Assembly: GCF_015291705.1 (NCBI RefSeq)
Contig: NZ_CP030050.1
Span: 4,960,001 to 5,024,000 of the forward strand
Origin: Bradyrhizobium arachidis
Lineage (GTDB): Bacteria > Pseudomonadota > Alphaproteobacteria > Rhizobiales > Xanthobacteraceae
DNA: 64,000 bases
Reading direction: 5' to 3'
Shown: positions 9,501 to 17,611 of the stretch, one piece after another
Position numbering within the stretch: position 1 is the stretch's first letter
How the letters are laid out: each line of letters opens with the position of its first letter
The notes under the pieces: generated by a model
Told to the model about the DNA's origin: nothing
Database searches by the model: none
What the model saw: the letters and a program-made list of their open reading frames with translations, nothing else
Position numbers and translations under genes: made by a program

Positions 9501-9706
9501 AGGAAGCCGTGGCGGTTGCCGCCATATTCGACGAAGGCGGCCTGGAGCGAGGGTTCGACCCTTGTGACCTTGGCGAGGTAGATATTCCCGCGCAGTTGCT
9601 TGCGTTGCGCGGTCTCGAAATCAAACTCTTCGACGCGATTGCCGCGGACCACGACGACCCGGGTCTCTTCCGGGTGAGTGGCATCGATCAACATCTTGTT
9701 GGGCAT
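6581..9706 (-). CDS. rne: Ribonuclease E/G with a long acidic, histidine-rich insert
   Basis: 1041-residue endoribonuclease, the core of the RNA degradosome, acting in mRNA decay and rRNA/tRNA processing. The N-terminus MPNKMLIDATHPEETRV is typical. The S1 domain begins at about residue 37 (RGNIYLAKVTRVEPSLQAAFVEYG) but is split by an insert of roughly residues 85-340, then resumes as YKIQEVIKRRQ and VQVVKEERGNKGAALT. Catalytic DNase-I-like segments follow (INQTEALVSIDVNSG, IVIDFIDM), then the Zn-link DPCPHCGGTGH. The C-terminal 300 residues are acidic and Arg-rich (RRKRRRRRRGRGG), the usual disordered degradosome scaffold. Within the insert, residues about 168-226 are almost pure His/Asp/Glu. 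Its 5' leader may be long (see 9707-10411), consistent with RNase E autoregulation in other bacteria. Confidence 0.95.
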   Translation of the reverse strand: MPNKMLIDATHPEETRVVVVRGNRVEEFDFETAQRKQLRGNIYLAKVTRVEPSLQAAFVEYGGNRHGFLAFSEIHPDYYQIPVADRQALIEAEEQAHREAEEESENRSHGRRRSRHRNARRRGQGERVRSDIVEGLEAGADPAAQPVEGEALHAEGASHEGEHLLADAEHHDGHEHHDHDHGDHDHHDHDHEAHGHDDHHHAHDDDHAHDHDDHHHDDEHDHDHAAETPAPVAAIGAEPVVATETAPEPQEAQTFEAHTFEAHTSEAHAEALAEAVTAAAEPADAVYAAGDVAEAPHAEAADAAGEDDEDEDGEEAEEEVVESVGGDDVLEEVPERTFRPRRQYKIQEVIKRRQVMLVQVVKEERGNKGAALTTYLSLAGRYAVLMPNTARGGGISRKITSAQDRSRLKEVVQDLDVPEGMGIILRTAGASRTKPEIKRDFEYLIRMWETVRDLTLKSQAPTLVYEEGSLIKRSLRDLYNKEIDEIQVAGESGYREARDFMKMLMPANVSAVKQYRDGQPLFSRMGVESQLDAMFSPTVQLRSGGYVVINQTEALVSIDVNSGRSTREHHIEDTALKTNLEAAEEVARQLRLRDLAGLIVIDFIDMDEKRNNRAVERKLSDCLRQDRARIQVGRISHFGLLEMSRQRIRASVLESSTDPCPHCGGTGHVRSVSSVALQLLRGLEEILMKGATHNLVVRTRTDVALYVLNHKRGHLRDLENSFKVTLSVIADPSVSGPQAYLIDRGEQVHTLEAAKALLAAQAAASPPPLAEEAYDDEEFDPELESEVETEETEGLAEEQAAGEAGPEQDGQRRKRRRRRRGRGGQREGELREDSPTTLPESAVAAGEGEDDAESEQDGEEGEEQAARGEQQGSGERRRRRGRRGGRRRRGGGEDGLAGSIGDELAANAPPEASDAVADFDSIGNEAAPPIAQAELFAEPQAALPEVRAEVPTEAPAEPEPAPSAEAEEPADDKAARRRSTVREKVSFLSSSPSEPATPVAQASEPITTPVPAPEPAPEAASETPAAPRRAGWWSRRFGGGE

Positions 9707-10411
9707 GTCTTAACTCTTGGCGGCGGCGGGCGCGCTCGACCGTGGGCGCGAATTGCGCTGCCGGGTGACGCGACGGTCCACCTGATTCGGGGGTGAGGGG
9801 AAGGCCGAAACGCCGTCTCTCGCGCCTTGCCGAACCGGAAGCTTCAGAACCGAAGCGGCGCGCGGGATTGTCACTCCGCAGCGTCGCGAATGGTCCTTCA
9901 GAATTCGTCGGCACAGTCTGGCGCATCAAGCGTCGGCCCGTATGAAGCATTGGGCGGCGAGGCCGCCCCTCAATCAGTTGCTGCTGGCCAGGCATGGCGC
10001 GAGCGCGCTCGCCTTGGGGATTACGAACCGCTCCCTTGGGATTAAGGGACCGGGTAAATGGTCACGCCGCTGTCAGAACCGTCCCGGACACGCTAAGGTA
10101 ACCAGGGACCGTCCGCCACCGGGGCTTTGCCCCGCTCCACCTCGCTGCCGCGCACCGCGCTGGCCTTAGAGGGGAACGGAAAACGCTGGAATTCCCAAAT
10201 CTTGGGAGCTCCGGCGCTGCACCGGGAGGCTGAATGCGACACAACCGGAAATATCGGCCGTCAGCATTCCGTACATACGTGGAATAGGCCAACCGTGCAA
10301 GGGAGCGTCGCACGGCGGTCACAGTCGGCGAGTTTCGCATTTCTGTCATTAGGGATCGATTAACCCTGTGGTTCTATTGCGTTAAAAGGGCTGCTCGGAG
10401 GCACGGAATCG
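9707..10411. other. Long intergenic region between rne and amiC
   Basis: 705 bp separating two divergent genes. I find no convincing gene. It contains small GC-rich hairpins, GGGCGGC-GAG-GCCGCCC (9952-9968) and CGGGGC-TTT-GCCCCG (10120-10134), and must hold both promoters and probably a structured rne leader. Short open frames here have no family features and poor starts. A small RNA cannot be excluded by eye. Confidence 0.5.
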
Positions 10412-11707
10412 GTGGCGAGCCGCACAAATCAAAGGGTTTTACTGGGTGGCGCGCTGCTGTGCACTGCACTATTGGCGGGCGCTGATTCCTGGCGCCTGAG
10501 CGCGGCGGAAAGCCAGCCGCAAGCCGCTGTATCAGCGGCGAATTTTCCAATCGCCTCGGCCGCGCGCCTCGCCGGCGATGCCAAACAGACCCGCTTCGTC
10601 CTCGACCTCGATCAGACCGTCACCTTCCGCACCGTGACCCTGGCCGACCCCTATCGGGTGGTGGTCGACGTGCCCCAGCTCAATTTTCAGCTGCCCGCCG
10701 GCACCGGAATTGGGGGGCGGGGGCTGGTCAAGGCGTTCCGTTACGGGCTCGTCATGCCCGGCGGCTCGCGAATCGTGTTCGACCTGACGGGACCCGCCAA
10801 GATCGCCAATTCCTACGTGCTGGAGGCGGCCAATGGCCAGCCGGCGCGGCTCGTGCTCGAGCTGGAGGAAGTCGATCGCGCCGCGTTCGTGCCGACGATT
10901 CCTCCGGAGAACCGCCCGGACCTGCGGCCCGCGATCGCCGATGCGCCGCCCGCCACGGTTCCGGCCGCCCCGGCGCCGGACACCGCGCAGCAGAAGGCCG
11001 ATGGCCGCCCGGTGGTCGTGATCGATCCCGGCCATGGCGGCATCGACAACGGCACCCAGTCGAGCGGCGAGAGCGAGAAGAATCTGGTGCTGGCGTTCGG
11101 TCTGGCGCTCCGCGACAGGCTCGAAAAGGCCGGCAAATACCGGGTGGTGATGACGCGGGACGACGACACCTTCATCCCGCTCAATGACCGGACCAAGATC
11201 GCCCGTAACCTCAAGGCGGCCTTGTTCGTCTCGATTCACGCCGACGCGCTGCCCAAGGCCGAGGGCGACGCCCAGGGCGCCACGATCTACACGCTGTCGG
11301 ACAAGGCCTCCGACGCCGAGGCGCAGCGGCTGGCGGATGCGGAAAACCGGGCGGACGCCATCGCGGGGTTCAATCTGGCGGAGGAGCCGACCGACGTCGC
11401 CGACATTCTGATCGACCTCACCCAACGGGAAACGCGCACGTTTTCAAACCGTTTTGCCCGCCTATTGATGGCTGAAATGAAGGCGAGCGTGCGGATGCAC
11501 AAGCATCCCCTGAAATCGGCCGGCTTCCGGGTCCTGAAGGCACCCGACGTCCCGTCCGTCCTGGTCGAGATCGGCTATGTCTCCAACAAGGGCGACCTTG
11601 GGCACCTGGTATCGGAGGGCTGGCGGTCCAAGGCCGTGGGCTCGATGGCACAGGCCATTGACGGGTTCCTGGCCAAGCGACTGGCCACGGCAGGTCCCTC
11701 GAATTGA
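10412..11707 (+). CDS. amiC: N-acetylmuramoyl-L-alanine amidase with AMIN domain
   Basis: 431-residue periplasmic amidase that cleaves the amide bond between MurNAc and the stem peptide during cell separation. The GTG start follows GGAGG by 10 nt. A signal peptide occupies about residues 1-32 and an AMIN septal-targeting domain about 45-155 (TRFVLDLDQTVTF, YRVVVDVPQLNF). The Amidase_3 domain (about 195-425) shows the zinc ligands: His in DPGHGGIDNG, Glu in SGESEKNLVL, His in SIHADALP, and the catalytic Glu in VLVEIGYVSN. It lies upstream of mrcA, so two peptidoglycan enzymes are adjacent, though a 231-bp gap suggests separate promoters. Confidence 0.95.
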   Translation: MASRTNQRVLLGGALLCTALLAGADSWRLSAAESQPQAAVSAANFPIASAARLAGDAKQTRFVLDLDQTVTFRTVTLADPYRVVVDVPQLNFQLPAGTGIGGRGLVKAFRYGLVMPGGSRIVFDLTGPAKIANSYVLEAANGQPARLVLELEEVDRAAFVPTIPPENRPDLRPAIADAPPATVPAAPAPDTAQQKADGRPVVVIDPGHGGIDNGTQSSGESEKNLVLAFGLALRDRLEKAGKYRVVMTRDDDTFIPLNDRTKIARNLKAALFVSIHADALPKAEGDAQGATIYTLSDKASDAEAQRLADAENRADAIAGFNLAEEPTDVADILIDLTQRETRTFSNRFARLLMAEMKASVRMHKHPLKSAGFRVLKAPDVPSVLVEIGYVSNKGDLGHLVSEGWRSKAVGSMAQAIDGFLAKRLATAGPSN

Positions 11708-11869
11708 AAGGGTTTTTTCGTCCCGCCGCAAAGGCCCTAGTTTGGCCACAGCGGACGCTTTATAAAAATGCCGCAGGGGGTTCCGGAATCGGAGAGAATC
11801 CCGCTCGGCAAGCGTCTCTAGGCCTGGTCTTGATGTGATTGCGTAGGCCGGTGAATTCGCGACGTGAGG

Positions 11870-11892
11870 TTGGCACCAGTTTTGGGTGCCAA
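11870..11892 (+). other. Hairpin in the mrcA leader
   Basis: Inverted repeat TTGGCACC and GGTGCCAA with a 7-nt loop, 47 nt before the mrcA ATG. It has no T-tract. It may be a leader structure or a weak terminator of amiC; the function is unknown. Confidence 0.35.
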
Positions 11893-11938
11893 GGGGCTGA
11901 TACTGGGCTGATCCAGAGTTTGAACGGATAAACACATA

Positions 11939-14449
11939 ATGCGCTTGCTTGTGCGGTTCATGGGCTTCCTGTTCGCCGCGGGAACGGTGGTGTTCCTTGT
12001 CGGTGTCGGCGCCGTGGCAGGCCTGATCTGGCATTTCTCCAAGGACTTGCCCGATTACTCTCAGCTCCAGGATTACGAGCCGCCGGTGATGACCCGCGTG
12101 CACGCGGTCGACGGTTCGCTGCTCGGCGAATACGCCAAGGAGCGGCGTCTTTATTTGCCGATCCAGGCGGTGCCCAAGCTCGTGATCAACGCCTTCCTCG
12201 CGGCCGAGGACAAGAATTTCTACGAGCATGGCGGCATCGACTACACCGGCATGGCGCGCGCCGGACTGCTCTACCTGCAGAACTACGGCTCCAACCGCCG
12301 TCCGCAGGGTGCGTCCACGATCACCCAGCAGGTGGCCAAGAACTTCCTGCTGACCAACGAGGTCTCCTTTGCCCGCAAGATCAAGGAAGCCTTGCTGGCG
12401 ATGCGCATCGAGAAGACCTACTCGAAGGACAAGATCCTCGAGCTGTACCTGAACGAAATCTATCTCGGCCTCGGCGCCTACGGCATCGCGGCTGCCTCGC
12501 TGGTCTATTTCGACAAGTCGGTGAACGAGCTGACGGTGGCGGAAGCCTCCTACCTCGCCGCGCTGCCGAAGATGCCGGCGACGCTGCATCCGGTCCGTAA
12601 CCGCGACCGCGCCGTCGAGCGCCGCAACTACGTCATCGACCGTCTCCTGGAGAACGGCTGGATCAAGCAGGCCGACGCCGACAAGGCGCGCAAGGAGCCG
12701 CTCGCCGTCACCAACCGCTCCAACGGCGCCCACACCTTCGCCGGCGAATATTTCGCCGAGGAAGTCCGCCGCGACATCTTCGAGCGTTACGGCGAGAAGA
12801 AGCTGTATGAGGGCGGTCTCTCCGTCCGCACCACGCTCGATCCCAAGATCCAGGTCATGGCGCGCAAGACCATGGTCTCGGGCCTCGTGAACTATGACGA
12901 GCAGCAGGGCTATCGCGGCGCCATGAGCAAGCTTGATATCTCCGGCGATTGGGGCGTGAAGCTCGCCGAGATCAAGTCGCTGTCCGACATCTCGCCGTGG
13001 CGTATGGCGGTGGTGCTGGAGACCAGCGACCAGTCCGCCCGCATCGGCTTCCAGCCGAGCCGCGAGCTCGGCGGCGCCGTCAGCAAGCAGCGCGAGACCG
13101 GCCTCGTCACACTCGACGGCATACGCTGGGCGAGGGCGGCCCAAGGCAATGCCAAGGGCAAGACCCCGACGTCCGTGGCGCAAGTGCTGGCGCCCGGCGA
13201 TGTGATCTACGCCGATCCCCTCTACAGCAAGGAAGGACAGCCGGTCGAAGGCCAGTATCGTTTGCGCCAGATCCCCGAAGTCTCCGGCGCGATGGTGGTG
13301 ATGGATCCATGGACCGGCCGCGTGCTCGCGATGGTCGGCGGCTTCTCGTTCGACCAGAGCCAGTTCAACCGCGCCACGCAGGCCTATCGGCAGCCGGGTT
13401 CGTCGTTCAAGCCGATCGTCTATTCGGCCGCGCTCGACAACGGCTACACGCCCTCGACCGTCGTCCTCGACGCGCCCATCGAAATCGACCAGGGCCAGGG
13501 TGCCGGCGTGTGGCGGCCGGAAAACTTCTCCTCGGGCAAGTTCCAGGGACCGGTGACGCTGCGCAACGCGCTGCGGCAGTCGCTCAACACCGTGACGGTG
13601 CGCCTTGCGCAGGACATCGGCATGCCCCTGATCGGCGAATATGCCCGCCGCTTCGGCGTCTATGACGAGCTGCCGAACTATCTGTCCTACGCGCTCGGCG
13701 CCGGCGAGACCACGGCGATGCGCATGGTCACGGCCTATTCGATGCTCGCCAATGGCGGCCGCCGCGTGAAGCCGACCCTGATCGACCGTATCCAGGACCG
13801 CTACGGCCACACCATCTTCAAGCACGACCAGCGCGAATGCCGCGGCTGTGACGCGCCGGGCGGCTGGAAGAACCAGCCCGAACCGCAGCTGATCGACCGC
13901 CGCGAGCAGGTGCTGGACTCCATGACCGCCTATCAGATCACCGAGCTGATGGAAGGCGTGGTGCAGGCCGGCACCGCGACCGTGGTCAAGGAGGTCGGCA
14001 AGCCGATCGCCGGCAAGACCGGCACCACCAACGAGGCCAAGGACGCCTGGTTCGTCGGCTTCTCGCCCGATGTCGCCGTCGCCATCTACATGGGCTATGA
14101 CAAGCCGCGTGCGCTCGGTAAGGGCAACGCGGCGACCGGCGGCCATCTGGCAGCCCCCATCGCGCGCGATTTCCTTAAGCTCGCGCTCGCCGACAAGCCC
14201 GCCGTTCCGTTCAAGGTGCCGGCCGGCATCAAGCTCGTCCGCGTTGTCGCCAAGACCGGCATGCGTGCCGGCCCCGGCGAGACCGGCGGAACCATTCTGG
14301 AGGCGTTCAAGCCGGGCACGGCGCCGCCGGACAATTATTCGGTCATCGGCGTTGCTGACGCCGACGGGCGCGGCGGCGTGCCGGCCTCGCAGCAGCAGCA
14401 GCCGGATTCCGGCTTCTTCATGCGGCCGGGTACCGGCGGGCTGTACTAA
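11939..14449 (+). CDS. mrcA: Penicillin-binding protein 1A (bifunctional transglycosylase/transpeptidase)
   Basis: 836-residue class A PBP that polymerises and crosslinks peptidoglycan. A single N-terminal membrane anchor (residues about 5-30) is followed by the GT51 domain with AAEDKNFYEHGGIDYTGM and GASTITQQVAKNFLL, an OB-like insert, and the transpeptidase domain. Its active-site triad is complete: SxxK in QPGSSFKPIVYS, SLN in RQSLNTVTVRLA and the KTG box in AGKTGTTNEAKDAWFVGF. The start ATG at 11939 has no strong Shine-Dalgarno sequence. It lies downstream of amiC in the same direction and is followed by a hairpin, a repeat and prfB. Confidence 0.97.
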   Translation: MRLLVRFMGFLFAAGTVVFLVGVGAVAGLIWHFSKDLPDYSQLQDYEPPVMTRVHAVDGSLLGEYAKERRLYLPIQAVPKLVINAFLAAEDKNFYEHGGIDYTGMARAGLLYLQNYGSNRRPQGASTITQQVAKNFLLTNEVSFARKIKEALLAMRIEKTYSKDKILELYLNEIYLGLGAYGIAAASLVYFDKSVNELTVAEASYLAALPKMPATLHPVRNRDRAVERRNYVIDRLLENGWIKQADADKARKEPLAVTNRSNGAHTFAGEYFAEEVRRDIFERYGEKKLYEGGLSVRTTLDPKIQVMARKTMVSGLVNYDEQQGYRGAMSKLDISGDWGVKLAEIKSLSDISPWRMAVVLETSDQSARIGFQPSRELGGAVSKQRETGLVTLDGIRWARAAQGNAKGKTPTSVAQVLAPGDVIYADPLYSKEGQPVEGQYRLRQIPEVSGAMVVMDPWTGRVLAMVGGFSFDQSQFNRATQAYRQPGSSFKPIVYSAALDNGYTPSTVVLDAPIEIDQGQGAGVWRPENFSSGKFQGPVTLRNALRQSLNTVTVRLAQDIGMPLIGEYARRFGVYDELPNYLSYALGAGETTAMRMVTAYSMLANGGRRVKPTLIDRIQDRYGHTIFKHDQRECRGCDAPGGWKNQPEPQLIDRREQVLDSMTAYQITELMEGVVQAGTATVVKEVGKPIAGKTGTTNEAKDAWFVGFSPDVAVAIYMGYDKPRALGKGNAATGGHLAAPIARDFLKLALADKPAVPFKVPAGIKLVRVVAKTGMRAGPGETGGTILEAFKPGTAPPDNYSVIGVADADGRGGVPASQQQQPDSGFFMRPGTGGLY

Positions 14450-14521
14450 GGCGCAGGACAAGACAGACATCTGTCGCAGCGGCGGTTGCGCTTTGCAGCC
14501 GCCGCCGCTACATCCCCATCT

Positions 14522-14540
14522 GCGCGATGAGTCATCGCGC
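14522..14540 (+). terminator. Probable terminator after mrcA
   Basis: A 9-bp inverted repeat, GCGCGATGA and TCATCGCGC with one base between, is followed by the T-rich run TTTATTTCTT. The one-base loop would open to a shorter stem, so it is a moderate candidate. Confidence 0.5.
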
Positions 14541-14554
14541 TTTATTTCTTGTTT

Positions 14555-14602
14555 GCGCATGATCTTTCGGGAAACCGCTTCACACTTTCCCGGATCATGC
14601 GC
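14555..14602. repeat. Interspersed palindromic repeat (GCGCATGATC type)
   Basis: Outer arms GCGCATGATC (14555-14564) and GATCATGCGC (14593-14602) enclose a second inverted pair, GGGAAA and TTTCCC. The layout, arms around ACCGCTTCACACTTT, is one I recognise as a common intergenic repeat in Bradyrhizobium and related genomes. It lies between mrcA and prfB, 32 bp before the prfB ATG. Confidence 0.65.
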
Positions 14603-14634
14603 CCACGCGGGATTCCGCGAGACCAGAGAACGAC

Positions 14635-15766
14635 ATGCGCGCCGAAATCGAACGGTTGGTAGAAGAGATCAAGCAGTCAGTCGGGCTGCTGAGGAGGCAT
14701 CTTTGACGTCGAGAAATCGACGGCGCGCCTCGCTGAGCTGAACAAGCTCGCAGAAGATCCCAACCTCTGGAACGATCCCCAGAAAGCCCAGAAGCTGATG
14801 CAGGAGCGCACCTCGCTTGAGGACGCGCTCTCCGGCATCGGCAAGGTCGAGCAGGAGCTCGAAGACGACATCGGCATGATCGAGCTCGGCGAGGCCGAGG
14901 GCGATGACGGCGTCGTGGCCGAGGCCGAAGCTGCGCTGAAGAACCTGAAGAAGGAAGTCGCGCGGCGCGAGCTCGAGGCGCTGCTCTCGGGCGAGGCCGA
15001 CCGGTTCGATTCCTATCTCGAGGTCCATGCCGGCGCCGGCGGCACCGAGAGCCAGGACTGGGCGCAGATGCTGCTGCGCATGTACACGCGCTGGGCCGAC
15101 ACCCACGGCTTCAAGGTCGAGGTGTTAGAGGAATCCGAGGGCGAAGAGGCCGGCATCAAGTCGGCGACCATCCAGGTCTCCGGCCACAACGCCTATGGCT
15201 GGCTGAAGACGGAGGCCGGCGTGCATCGCCTCGTGCGCATCTCGCCGTTCGATTCCAACGCGCGGCGGCACACCTCGTTTTCGAGCGTGCAGGTGTTTCC
15301 CGTCATCGACGACAGCATCAAGATCGACATCAAGGAATCCGACGTCCGCGTCGACACCATGCGCTCTGGCGGCGCCGGCGGCCAGCACGTCAACAAGACC
15401 GAATCCGCGGTGCGGCTGACGCATATTCCGACCGGCGTCGCGGTGGTCTGCCAGGCCGGCCGCTCCCAGCACAAGAACCGCGCGCAGGCCTGGGACATGC
15501 TGCGCGCACGCCTCTACGAGATCGAGCTGAAGAAGCGCGAGGAGAAGGCCGCTGCCGACCAGGCCGCCAAGACCGACATCGGCTGGGGCCACCAGATCCG
15601 CTCCTACGTGCTGCAGCCCTACCAGATGGTGAAGGATCTGCGCACGGGCGTGCAGACCTCCGACACATCAGGCGTGCTCGGTGGCGATCTCGACGAGTTC
15701 ATGGCCGCTACCTTGGCGCAGCGCGCCTTCGGCACCACGGGCGGCGACATCGAGGACGTGGATTAG
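14635..15766 (+). CDS. prfB: Peptide chain release factor 2 (programmed +1 frameshift)
   Basis: RF2 recognises UGA and UAA stop codons and releases the nascent chain. Translation starts at ATG 14635 and reads 23 codons to CTT, where an in-frame TGA (14704-14706) stops the zero frame. A +1 shift (skipping T14704) continues with GAC GTC GAG into a 353-codon frame ending at 15766, giving about 376 residues, the family's normal length. Diagnostic features are the SPF tripeptide ([13 protein letters not shown]) for stop-codon recognition and the catalytic GGQ in [21 protein letters not shown]. Without the shift the protein would lack its N-terminal coiled segment. The stop is 2 nt before the next gene, suggesting co-transcription. 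Confidence 0.95.
14694..14707 (+). promoter_or_regulatory. prfB autoregulatory frameshift site
   Basis: AGGAGG, an internal Shine-Dalgarno-like element, lies 3 nt before the slippery CTT, followed by the in-frame stop TGA and C. This is the known RF2 recoding signal (E. coli has AGGGGGTATCTTTGAC). Low RF2 leaves TGA unread, the ribosome shifts +1, and more RF2 is made. Confidence 0.93.
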
Positions 15767-15768
15767 CG

Positions 15769-16650
15769 ATGACGCGCGTCGCCTTCATCGGGCTTGGGCG
15801 GATGGGCCATGGCATGGCCGGCCGTTATCTCGATGCCGGCTTCACGGTGACGCTGTGGAACCGCAGCAAGGCAAAAGCTGAAGACCTGATCGCCCGCGGC
15901 GCGCATTGGGCGACCTCGCCGGAGGATGCCGCGATCGATGCCGACGCAGTCGTGACCATGGTCGCCGACGACGAGGCCTCGCGCGCGGTCTGGCTCGGGT
16001 CGGACGGCGCGGCCAAGACGGCCAAGGCCGGCACCATCGCGATCGAATGCTCCACCGTCTCCTATGACCATGCCCGCGAGATGGGCCGTGAGCTCAACGC
16101 ACGCGGGCTGATCTATGTCGACTGCCCCGTGACGGGCTTGCCGGATGCCGCAGCGGCCGGGAAGCTGACGCTGCTGGTCGGCGCCAATGCAGCCGATCTC
16201 GAACGGGCGCGGCCGTTCCTCGAACCGATCGGCTCGACCATCCGCCATTTCGGCGCGGTCGGCTCCGGCACGGTCTACAAGCTCATCAACAATCTGATGG
16301 GCGCGATCCAGATCGCCGGCCTCGCCGAGGGCCTTGCGATCGCCGAGCAGGCCGGGCTCGACATGAACCTCGTGCTGGACTCGATCCAGGCGGGCGTTGC
16401 CGCAAGTCCGCAGGTGCAGCGCCACTCCAAGCGCATGGTCGCCCGCGATTTTTCCGGCGCGACGTTCACCGCAGCGCTGCGGCACAAGGATGCCGCTTAT
16501 GCGGTGAGGCTCGCGGAAAGCCTGCTCGCCGACAAGCCACTGGTGTCGCGCGCCGCGGTCGAGTCCTACGCGCAGGCCAAGGCCGCAATGCCGGATGACG
16601 ACGAAGGCAGGATGATCGAGCTCGTATCGCGGCCGAAGAAGCCGTCTTAA
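15769..16650 (+). CDS. NAD(P)-dependent beta-hydroxyacid dehydrogenase (3-hydroxyisobutyrate dehydrogenase family)
   Basis: 293 residues. The N-terminal Rossmann motif is VAFIGLGRMGHGMAGRYLDAG. The substrate-region motif is YVDCPVTGLPDAAAAGKLTLLVG, and the catalytic lysine lies in GSGTVYKLINNLMGA, as in 3-hydroxyisobutyrate, tartronate semialdehyde and glyoxylate/succinic semialdehyde reductases. The exact substrate cannot be assigned. The ATG starts 2 nt after the prfB stop, so the two are probably co-transcribed, and the EamA gene follows after 12 nt. Confidence 0.88.
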   Translation: MTRVAFIGLGRMGHGMAGRYLDAGFTVTLWNRSKAKAEDLIARGAHWATSPEDAAIDADAVVTMVADDEASRAVWLGSDGAAKTAKAGTIAIECSTVSYDHAREMGRELNARGLIYVDCPVTGLPDAAAAGKLTLLVGANAADLERARPFLEPIGSTIRHFGAVGSGTVYKLINNLMGAIQIAGLAEGLAIAEQAGLDMNLVLDSIQAGVAASPQVQRHSKRMVARDFSGATFTAALRHKDAAYAVRLAESLLADKPLVSRAAVESYAQAKAAMPDDDEGRMIELVSRPKKPS

Positions 16651-16662
16651 CCGGAATTCGAC

Positions 16663-17538
16663 ATGGGGCAGCCTCGATCGGATCGCGGTCTCGGCATTGC
16701 CCTCGTCATCGCCGCTGCGGTTGCCTGGAGCACGGCGCCGTTCTTCACCCGCCTGCTGCCGTTCGATCCCTGGACCATCCTGTTCTGGCGCGGCGTGTTC
16801 GCGGGCAGTCTGATCAGCGTGTTTCTCGTCGTGATGCAGGGCCGTGCGGCCCTGCGGCAATTGGTGGCGCCGGGAAGGGGAGGTTTGCTCGTCGCCTCCT
16901 TGTCCACCATCGGCATGGTCTCGTTCATCCCCGCGCTTCAGATGACCAAGGTGATGAATGTCGCGGTGCTGATCGCAACCCAGCCCTTTGTTGCCGCGGC
17001 GCTGGCGTGGCTGTGGCTCGGCGAAGCCGCGACGTGGCGCACGCTAATTGCGAGCCTGATCGCCTTTGCCGGCGTCGTCGTCACGGTCGGCGGCGTGCAG
17101 GCCGGCGCCGACCTCGGCGGTCTTGCCTTGAGCTGCCTGATGGTGCTCGCCATCTCCGCCATGACGGTGGTGGTCCGGCGCCACCGCGAGACGTCGATGG
17201 TGGCAGCGGCTGCGCTTTCGAACTTCCTGGGAAGCCTCGTCAGCCTGCCGTTCGCCCACGACATCGCCCATGTCGGCGGCAACGGCCTTGCGATCCTCGC
17301 GATGTTCGGATGCCTCCAGGTCGCGCTCGGCCTGACCTTCTACATGCTCGGCTCGCGCCTCTTGCCGTCAGGCCAAGCCTCGTTGATCGCGACGCTGGAG
17401 ACGCCGCTGATGCCGTTCTGGATCTGGGTTGCCTTCCGCGAAGTGCCCGCCGTTCATGCGCTCGTTGGCGGGGCGTTGGTGATCGGCGCGGTGGTCGCCG
17501 ACATCGCCGGCGATGCCCAGACACGACGGTCCTCATGA
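16663..17538 (+). CDS. EamA/DMT-family transporter
   Basis: 291-residue inner-membrane protein with about ten hydrophobic segments arranged as two EamA halves, typical of drug/metabolite exporters of the RhaT/YdcZ type. The first half starts GIALVIAAAVAWSTAPFFTR, and the second half contains ALGLTFYMLGSRLLPSGQASL and the terminal LIATLETPLMPFWIWV. The substrate is unknown. It follows the dehydrogenase by 12 nt with only a weak GGAA ribosome site, and a second, distinct EamA gene follows after 73 nt. Confidence 0.88.
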   Translation: MGQPRSDRGLGIALVIAAAVAWSTAPFFTRLLPFDPWTILFWRGVFAGSLISVFLVVMQGRAALRQLVAPGRGGLLVASLSTIGMVSFIPALQMTKVMNVAVLIATQPFVAAALAWLWLGEAATWRTLIASLIAFAGVVVTVGGVQAGADLGGLALSCLMVLAISAMTVVVRRHRETSMVAAAALSNFLGSLVSLPFAHDIAHVGGNGLAILAMFGCLQVALGLTFYMLGSRLLPSGQASLIATLETPLMPFWIWVAFREVPAVHALVGGALVIGAVVADIAGDAQTRRSS

Positions 17539-17611
17539 CATTGTCGGAAATCGGGTGGGAAAGTTGGCTGAGCCGTCCTAGGCGACAGGTTTGGCCGCTG
17601 AGGCGAGACGC

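Noticed and set aside
6887..9796. 969-codon open frame on the plus strand opposite rne
   Set aside because: Antisense shadow of RNase E. Its hydrophobic runs are the reverse complement of the His/Asp and acidic repeats.
10127..10363. 78-codon plus-strand frame between rne and amiC
   Set aside because: No ribosome site, composition unlike neighbouring genes, no domain pattern.
11462..14560. 1032-codon minus-strand frame opposite amiC/mrcA
   Set aside because: Antisense shadow with no recognisable domains; the plus strand carries complete amiC and PBP1a motifs.
14798..15766. prfB starting at the first ATG in its main frame
   Set aside because: It would lose the conserved N-terminal segment, while the frameshift signal at 14694-14707 is intact.
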